From Phyllobacterium sp. 628 (GTDB taxonomy: Bacteria > Pseudomonadota > Alphaproteobacteria > Rhizobiales > Rhizobiaceae): a DNA stretch of 64,000 bases. The stretch lies in the NCBI RefSeq assembly GCF_014189505.1, contig NZ_CP050301.1:1867501-1931500 (forward strand). The letters run 5' to 3'. A program made the position numbers and the translations under genes. Position 1 is the first letter of the stretch. Each line of letters opens with the position of its first letter. Shown piece by piece: positions 59,007 through 64,000 of this stretch. The notes beneath the pieces were generated by a model that did no database searches, was not told the origin of the DNA, and worked only from the letters and a program-made list of their open reading frames with translations.

Positions 59007-62000
59007 ATGCGTTTTCGCTTCTGCTTTTCAGCAGTCACATTCGTGACAGTTTTTGCCGCCAGTCCTTGTTTTGCCCAAACCGTCAACAGCGTTCACGCGG
59101 TGGAGCTTGTTGATGGTTTCAGCCAGCTGTTGCAGTCGGAGGCCGGCAAAGCGGCACTGGCGAGCAATCTTGAGACGACAATCCACATCAACAACACAGC
59201 AAATGCCGCGCAGCGCGCGCAGGCGATCAAGGACAACACGATTGCCGCACTCGTCGGTTCCATAAGCAACGGGCTTTTGTTGTCCGATGCGCTTGGTTCA
59301 AAAATTAGTGCGTACTATGCCGGGATCAACAGTATCGATCCGAAGACATTCGCCGCCAAGACGTTTTCGGTGAATGTTGAAAAACTGTTTAGCCAGGCTA
59401 ATGCGATTGTGTTGGCCGATAACGGTTTGGGCAAGAACTTCTATGCCAATGGCAGCGCAAGCGGAAATCCCGGCATACCCGCTAACGGGATCAGTTTTCC
59501 CGTTGGCGGCGTCGCTAATGTCTATGATCTGGCTTATAATCCGACGCTCGAAAACCGCAATGCAACGGGCGATTCACGACCCTTCCAGGTTGTGCCGGAC
59601 CGTATACAGGCTTTTAGTGCGCCAGATTATTTCGGCATGCAGACCGGTAATGCGACAGATATTTTTCCAACCTTGCGCTCAAGCCCTGCATTTCCAAGCT
59701 GCCACGCCGCCTCTGGTCTGACCGACTCTTTGCTGTTTGCTCAGTTGCTGCCCGAACGCTTTCAGGAAAGCCTGACGCGCGGGTCTGAATATGGCAATAG
59801 CCGGGTCACTCTTGGTGTCCACTATGCGCTTGATGTGATCGGCGCGCGCATCATGACGACCTATGCATTGGCGCAGATGCTTAACAACAACCCTGACTAT
59901 CTCAATCAAAGCGTTGGCGGCAAAACGACTGCAAATGATTTTCAGGCGCTGTTTGCTGCGGCGCAGACGGATTTGCGCGGTGCTCTCGAAGCGGGGTGTG
60001 GCACATCGATTTCTGCGTGTGCCGCGTCGAGTGATGTCGATCGCTTTAGCGACAGAGCCAAGAACAAAGCGGATTATCTCTTTCGCCTGACGTATGGTTT
60101 GCCCGCTGTCGGGCCGACAAATCTTGCACCTGTCGTTCCTGTTGGAGCGGAAGTGCTGATAGCGACGCGCTTGCCCTATCTCGATGCCGAACAGCGTCGG
60201 GAGGTGTTGGCGACAACGGAAATTGCCTCGGGTCAGGCGCTGGACGATGGTTCGGGCTGGGCACGGCTTAATCTTTATGCGGCGGCGGATGGATATAGCG
60301 CTTTCAACACCACTGTCAGCGTCACTATGGATGCCAGTAAAGGCGGCTTTAACGCGCTTGACGCATGGCGCAATGATATCGGCGGCAGCGGCGGCCTTAT
60401 TAAAAATGGCACGGGAACCCTCGGGCTCGAAGGCAAGAATACTTATACAGGCGATACCATAATCAATGGCGGCCTGCTGGCAGTGAATGGCTCGCTGACA
60501 TCGAATACCATTGTCAATGACAGCGGCACGCTCGGCGGCAATGGTTTTGTCGGTGGGTTGATGGTGCATGCGGGCGGTACGGTTGCGCCGGGCAATTCGG
60601 TTGGCAAGCTTGGCGTTAACGGCGATGCGACATTCGAAAAGGGCAGTGCCTTTGCGGTCGAGATTACGCAGGACATGAGCCGCGCCGATCAGCTGGCCGT
60701 GGGCGGTCAGGCCATTTTGCTGGGCGGCGTGGTCTCGGTCTCTCTGGAAGGCTCCAAAACAACGCTCAGTGAAGGCGAAATCGCCGGGCTGTTTCACCAG
60801 AACTACGCTATCCTCACGGCAGCGGGCGGTATCAAGGACAAGGGAATTTTTGAACAGGTTCTGCCCCAGTACAATTACATCACCACATCGCTCCTTTATA
60901 CCGACAATGCAGTTAGCCTCGATTTCGATCTGACCGACGGAGCCAAAAAAGCCAAGGCAGATGCTGACGAGCAGGCACGAATCAGCGCCTTGAAAGAGCG
61001 CGTCAAAAACCTAGTGCTGGTTGGTGCCGATACCAGAAACCAAAAGAGTGTCGGCGCTGCCATCAAGATGCTCGATCTGGGCAATCCGCTGCTGGATGCG
61101 GTGCTGTTCTCGAAAGTCGGTGACGTCTTCAATTATGACAGCCTCTCCGGCGAGATCCATGCCTCGGTCCAGGGTGTGCTTGCCGAAGACAGCCGCTTTG
61201 TCCGCGATGCAGCATCAAGCCGCATCAGGGCAGCCTTCGGGGACGGAACAGGTGCCAAGGCATCCGCACCGGTGCTGGCCTATGGTCCGGATGGTGCGGA
61301 GCAAGCAGGGGCACTGGCTTCAGCCGATACCAAAACCACTGCCATCTGGGCCGAAGGCTATGGTTCATGGAGCCAGCGCGATGGGACAAGCAATGCATCC
61401 GGGCTTTCCCGCAATGTCGGCGGCTTCGTCACCGGGCTTGATGGCATCATTGCCGACGGGTTGTTCCATTCCGATTGGCGTCTTGGCCTTCTGGCCGGCT
61501 ATGGCAACACATCCATCCATACGGATCGCGGTCATGGCTCCGCCGACAGCTATCAGGTCGGTGTCTATGGCGGCACCAAGCTGGATGCCATAACCTTAAG
61601 CCTTGGTGCCAGTCTTGCCCATCATGCAATCGACACCAGCCGCAGGGCGCATCTTCTAACCATTGATGAAGGCGATGATGCCACCTATACGGCCAAGTCC
61701 GTGCAGGTGTTCGGTGAAGCCTCCTACCGCATCGATACGCCCTATGCTGCACTCGAACCCTTTGCCGGGGCAGCTTACGTGCATCTGAAAACCGATGGCT
61801 TTGCCGAGACCGGCGGCTTGACGGCGCTCTCATCCGCTGGCGACAGCACGGACCTCACCACCACAACGCTCGGGCTCAGGGCTTCGCACGGCTTTGCCAT
61901 CTCCGATGCCACCATCCTTACCGCCCATGGCATGGCGGGCTGGCGGCATGCTTTTGGCGATACGGCACCCACGGCCAATCTCGCCTTTGCGGGTGGTTCG

Positions 62001-62168
62001 GCTTTCTCCATCGACGGACTGCCGATTGCACAGGACACCGCACTGGTCGAAGCCGGGTTTGATGTCAATATCGGCAAAGCCACCAACCTTGGCATCAGCT
62101 ATAACGGCCAGTTCTCGTCCAATGCCCATGACAATGCGGTGAAAGCCGATCTGACCTTGAAGTTCTGA
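59007..62168 (+). CDS. Autotransporter with PAP2/acid phosphatase passenger
   Basis: A protein of about 1053 residues. Signal peptide MRFRFCFSAVTFVTVFAASP, cleaved after CFA. The passenger (about 25-400) carries class A acid phosphatase/PAP2 motifs: DSRPFQVVPDRI, PSCHAASGLTDSL (PSGH-like) and SRVTLGVHYALDVIGAR (S-R-x5-H-x3-D). A beta-helix repeat region follows (GGLIKNGTGTLGLEGKNTYT, TVAPGNSVGKLGVNG). The C-terminal beta-barrel (about 780-1053) ends LTLKF. So a phosphatase would be shown on or released from the cell surface by type V secretion. The start at 59007 has GGA eight bases upstream, and an ATG at 59001 is also possible. Confidence 0.9.
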   Translation: MRFRFCFSAVTFVTVFAASPCFAQTVNSVHAVELVDGFSQLLQSEAGKAALASNLETTIHINNTANAAQRAQAIKDNTIAALVGSISNGLLLSDALGSKISAYYAGINSIDPKTFAAKTFSVNVEKLFSQANAIVLADNGLGKNFYANGSASGNPGIPANGISFPVGGVANVYDLAYNPTLENRNATGDSRPFQVVPDRIQAFSAPDYFGMQTGNATDIFPTLRSSPAFPSCHAASGLTDSLLFAQLLPERFQESLTRGSEYGNSRVTLGVHYALDVIGARIMTTYALAQMLNNNPDYLNQSVGGKTTANDFQALFAAAQTDLRGALEAGCGTSISACAASSDVDRFSDRAKNKADYLFRLTYGLPAVGPTNLAPVVPVGAEVLIATRLPYLDAEQRREVLATTEIASGQALDDGSGWARLNLYAAADGYSAFNTTVSVTMDASKGGFNALDAWRNDIGGSGGLIKNGTGTLGLEGKNTYTGDTIINGGLLAVNGSLTSNTIVNDSGTLGGNGFVGGLMVHAGGTVAPGNSVGKLGVNGDATFEKGSAFAVEITQDMSRADQLAVGGQAILLGGVVSVSLEGSKTTLSEGEIAGLFHQNYAILTAAGGIKDKGIFEQVLPQYNYITTSLLYTDNAVSLDFDLTDGAKKAKADADEQARISALKERVKNLVLVGADTRNQKSVGAAIKMLDLGNPLLDAVLFSKVGDVFNYDSLSGEIHASVQGVLAEDSRFVRDAASSRIRAAFGDGTGAKASAPVLAYGPDGAEQAGALASADTKTTAIWAEGYGSWSQRDGTSNASGLSRNVGGFVTGLDGIIADGLFHSDWRLGLLAGYGNTSIHTDRGHGSADSYQVGVYGGTKLDAITLSLGASLAHHAIDTSRRAHLLTIDEGDDATYTAKSVQVFGEASYRIDTPYAALEPFAGAAYVHLKTDGFAETGGLTALSSAGDSTDLTTTTLGLRASHGFAISDATILTAHGMAGWRHAFGDTAPTANLAFAGGSAFSIDGLPIAQDTALVEAGFDVNIGKATNLGISYNGQFSSNAHDNAVKADLTLKF

Positions 62169-62192
62169 TCTGCGTCACGGCGCGAAGATTAA

Positions 62193-62224
62193 AACAGGCC
62201 CCGCTCGCGGGGCCTGTTTGTTTG
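62193..62224 (+). terminator. Rho-independent terminator of the autotransporter gene
   Basis: AACAGGCCCCG/CGGGGCCTGTT stem with a CTCG loop followed by TGTTTG. Confidence 0.88.
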
Positions 62225-62248
62225 CAGAGAGAAGTGATTGCAAACCCC

Positions 62249-63301
62249 TTACTGCTGCAATCCGGGATAGGCCCAGAGGCCTGAGACGCGCATCAGGTCG
62301 CGGTAGATCACCAGGCGTTCGTCAGCTGAAACCTTTGCGGCTTCGTCCACCGACGGCGCATCGAGTGCTACAACCGGCAGAACATTCGCCCCGATATCAT
62401 ATTGCTTCAAGGCATCTTCCAAAAGCGTTTGCGCGCGGCGCATATGGCTGGAACTCGTCACCAGAATGACGCTGTCCGCCGTGTGGCGCTTCAGAAGATT
62501 GGCAACGTTCAGCACATTGCCGACCGTGTCTTTTGATTTGTCCTCGATGAGAATCCGGTCGCGGTCCACACCTTTTTCCACCAGCCATTTGGTCATAAGG
62601 TCGCCTTCGGTGACGCCCGCCTGAGGCTGGCCGCCCGTGACCATGATACGTGCTGACGGATTGGCTTGTGCTGCCTTTAACGTTACGTCGAGGCGGTCGA
62701 GCAGTGGTTTTTCCATAGTGCCGTCTTTGGCCAACGCATAGCCGAGTGCCACGATCATCACTTTGCCTGAAACCGTGGGAACATCGATGTTGGGCTTTGC
62801 CGCGATAATCTGTTCAGCCCGGACAAAGCGCTGGCGATAGGCTTCTGCCTTGGTGCGGTCGAGACCGGCAAGCGCCTGATGCGCAATCGTTGCCCCGGTT
62901 TCATCATTGCCAATACGGGCGAGGGCTTCGATCCAGGCCTGCGCATCGAACGAAGTAGGGTCTTTGGCAAGAATATCTTCATAGGTGGCGCGCGCTTCGG
63001 TGACCTTCTTCTGAAGGATCTGCGAGGATGCAACGGCGAAGCGGAAATTCATCTGTTCCGGCGCGAGTTTCGATGCCTCGGAAAAAGACTGTTCCACCAC
63101 GTCATAGCGCCCATGCAGCGTGATGCCCTTGAAAATTTCGGCTTCCGCCTTCTTCACGTCACCACCGCTCCAGTAATATTGCATCCCCGTATCGACCAGC
63201 GTCTTGATGCGTTCGGCATTTTGCGGATCGAAAGCAAAAGCGGGCAGGCAGACCGTCAAAGCAAGAAGGGCAGTGGTTCCGGCAAGGATCAGAGGTTTCA
63301 T
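62249..63301 (-). CDS. Secreted DUF218 (YdcF/ElyC/SanA-like) protein
   Basis: A 350-residue protein with a signal peptide (MKPLILAGTTALLALTVCLP, cleavage near AFA). An N-terminal part of about 150 residues looks like TPR helices (RIKTLVDTGMQYYWSGGDVK, ATYEDILAKDPTSFDAQAWI). A C-terminal DUF218 domain follows, with VMIVALGYALAKDG, PSARIMVTGGQPQAGVTEGD, DKSKDTVGNVLNVANLLKR and VILVTSSSHMRRAQ. DUF218 proteins act in envelope or cofactor processes of unclear chemistry. AAGAAAA precedes the start. Confidence 0.88.
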   Translation of the reverse strand: MKPLILAGTTALLALTVCLPAFAFDPQNAERIKTLVDTGMQYYWSGGDVKKAEAEIFKGITLHGRYDVVEQSFSEASKLAPEQMNFRFAVASSQILQKKVTEARATYEDILAKDPTSFDAQAWIEALARIGNDETGATIAHQALAGLDRTKAEAYRQRFVRAEQIIAAKPNIDVPTVSGKVMIVALGYALAKDGTMEKPLLDRLDVTLKAAQANPSARIMVTGGQPQAGVTEGDLMTKWLVEKGVDRDRILIEDKSKDTVGNVLNVANLLKRHTADSVILVTSSSHMRRAQTLLEDALKQYDIGANVLPVVALDAPSVDEAAKVSADERLVIYRDLMRVSGLWAYPGLQQ

Positions 63302-63461
63302 GGGTTTTCTTTCGCGGGATTCGACTGTTGGTATGTGAGCAGAGTAAACATCAGCACGGGTTTTGTAACCGGTTTTGATCACCGTTTTTTGATGCTGGGG
63401 CTTTCGCGTCAGCCTGTCGTTATCCTATATAACGGGAGCAAGGCCCTCCCGGAGTTCTCCC

Positions 63462-63749
63462 ATGTATATTGTTTCCCTGACTTACACCGCGCCACTCGAA
63501 CAGCTTGATGCGGCAATAGATGCGCACATCGCTTTTCTCAACCGCCACTACGAAACCGGAACGTTTCTGGCATCGGGCCGTAAAGTACCGCGCACCGGCG
63601 GCATCATTCTCGCCAGGAGTGAGAGCGAGGAAGCGTTGCGTGAAATTCTTGCCGAGGATCCATTCTGGGAACAGAAATTGGCGACCTATGACATCCAGCA
63701 ATTCACCGCGACAAAAACTGGCCCCGGATTGGAAGGTCTGCTGGGTTAA
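63462..63749 (+). CDS. YciI family protein
   Basis: A 95-residue YciI-like (dimeric alpha-beta barrel) protein: MYIVSLTYTAPLEQLDAAID, AHIAFLNRHYETGTFLASGR with the conserved His, and IILARSESEEALREILAEDP. Members may have dehydrochlorinase-like or other activity, but the role is unknown. GGAG lies nine bases before the ATG. Divergent from the DUF218 gene. Confidence 0.9.
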   Translation: MYIVSLTYTAPLEQLDAAIDAHIAFLNRHYETGTFLASGRKVPRTGGIILARSESEEALREILAEDPFWEQKLATYDIQQFTATKTGPGLEGLLG

Positions 63750-63762
63750 GTCTTAATCCTCG

Positions 63763-64000
63763 TCAAAGGAGAGGCAAGCAGTTGGCGCTTTTTAGAAAAG
63801 TGTCAACTTGTGTCTTCCAGGTCGAATCGGGGACAAAACCGCGCACGACGACAAAACCTTCGTTCATGTCAGCCTCAATAAGCACAGAGTTTGCCGCTGA
63901 GATCGGCTTGGTCTTGTTGAGCTCAATCATCTGCGGAGGCCGTGCGACAACCAGATCAAGCTGATCGGCAATCGCTGTCCGGTCGTTGATCGAGTATATG
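63763..64000 (-). CDS. Partial hypothetical protein (5' end outside window)
   Basis: An open frame enters from the right edge and stops at 63763-63765, giving the last 78 residues. It reads INDRTAIADQLDLVVARPPQ, then MIELNKTKPISAANSVLIEA and a C-terminus ending SANCLPLL. It is polar with beta-like segments (GFVVVRGFVPDSTWKTQV). I do not recognise the family, and the N-terminus is needed. Confidence 0.5.
   Translation of the reverse strand, partial: IYSINDRTAIADQLDLVVARPPQMIELNKTKPISAANSVLIEADMNEGFVVVRGFVPDSTWKTQVDTFLKSANCLPLL

Noticed and set aside
59679..60797. 372-codon minus-strand frame inside the autotransporter gene
   Set aside because: It is antisense to PAP2 and repeat motifs, is Arg-rich, and has no family resemblance.

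Overview
This window looks like a chromosomal segment of an alphaproteobacterium of the order Hyphomicrobiales (Rhizobiales), most likely Brucellaceae (Brucella/Ochrobactrum group). That is an inference from gene content: a Ros/MucR regulator close to a DivJ-like histidine kinase, an Irr-like Fur protein, a DnaA-domain-IV protein joined to a DUF6456 gene, DUF930, DUF1491, DUF2336 and DUF5330 proteins, a DUF3311-MctP pair and a DUF2778 protein. No rRNA, tRNA, CRISPR array, prophage or replication origin was recognised.

Layout. 1-8.3 kb: small envelope proteins, a GNAT acetyltransferase, an SDR oxidoreductase, a sugar-type acyltransferase and a secreted von Willebrand A protein. 8.5-10.7 kb: an AT-richer accessory patch with a frameshifted DUF3800 gene beside a complete IS5-family (IS427-type) element whose inverted repeats and TA target duplication are visible. 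10.7-17.8 kb: DoxX, a Hint-domain protein, a MocR regulator divergent from an MFS exporter, a YhiN-type flavoprotein and a cold-shock protein. 18-24.8 kb: an EF-G-like GTPase, an ABC-F ATPase, an RraA-fold protein and a VOC/MarR divergent pair. 24.8-36.5 kb: DUF2778 protein, DUF3311 plus a frameshifted monocarboxylate symporter, an EamA transporter, a HerA-like ATPase, an L,D-transpeptidase, a class IV aminotransferase, SodB and an Irr-like repressor. 36.7-43 kb: TetR/flavodoxin-fold and HxlR/MFS divergent pairs, then a minus-strand nitrilase, WYL regulator, VOC and EVE run. 43.3-49.7 kb: an Arg/Asp repeat secreted protein, two c-type cytochromes, a broken sulfonate-binding protein and oligopeptidase B. 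50.4-58.8 kb: a conserved-looking core with mucR, the DnaA-IV/DUF6456 operon, sufE, the DivJ-like kinase operon and a DUF2336 protein. 59-64 kb: a large autotransporter with a PAP2 phosphatase passenger, a DUF218 protein and a YciI protein.

Themes. Many genes form divergent regulator/target pairs with readable palindromic operators (MarR at 24309, Fur-type at 36604, TetR at 37397, HxlR at 39156). Five genes carry single small indels, nearly all in short repeats or homopolymers (DUF3800, mctP, an MFS gene, a WYL regulator, an ssuA-like gene). This means either recent gene decay with slippage or residual sequencing error, and the two cannot be separated from one sequence. No clear new multi-gene system was found. 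The least explained observations are the DnaA-IV protein with a nearby DnaA-box-like site, a 23-codon ORF with a perfect stem upstream of the ABC-F gene, the PAP2 autotransporter, two repeat-bearing secreted proteins, and several small genes under 60 codons.
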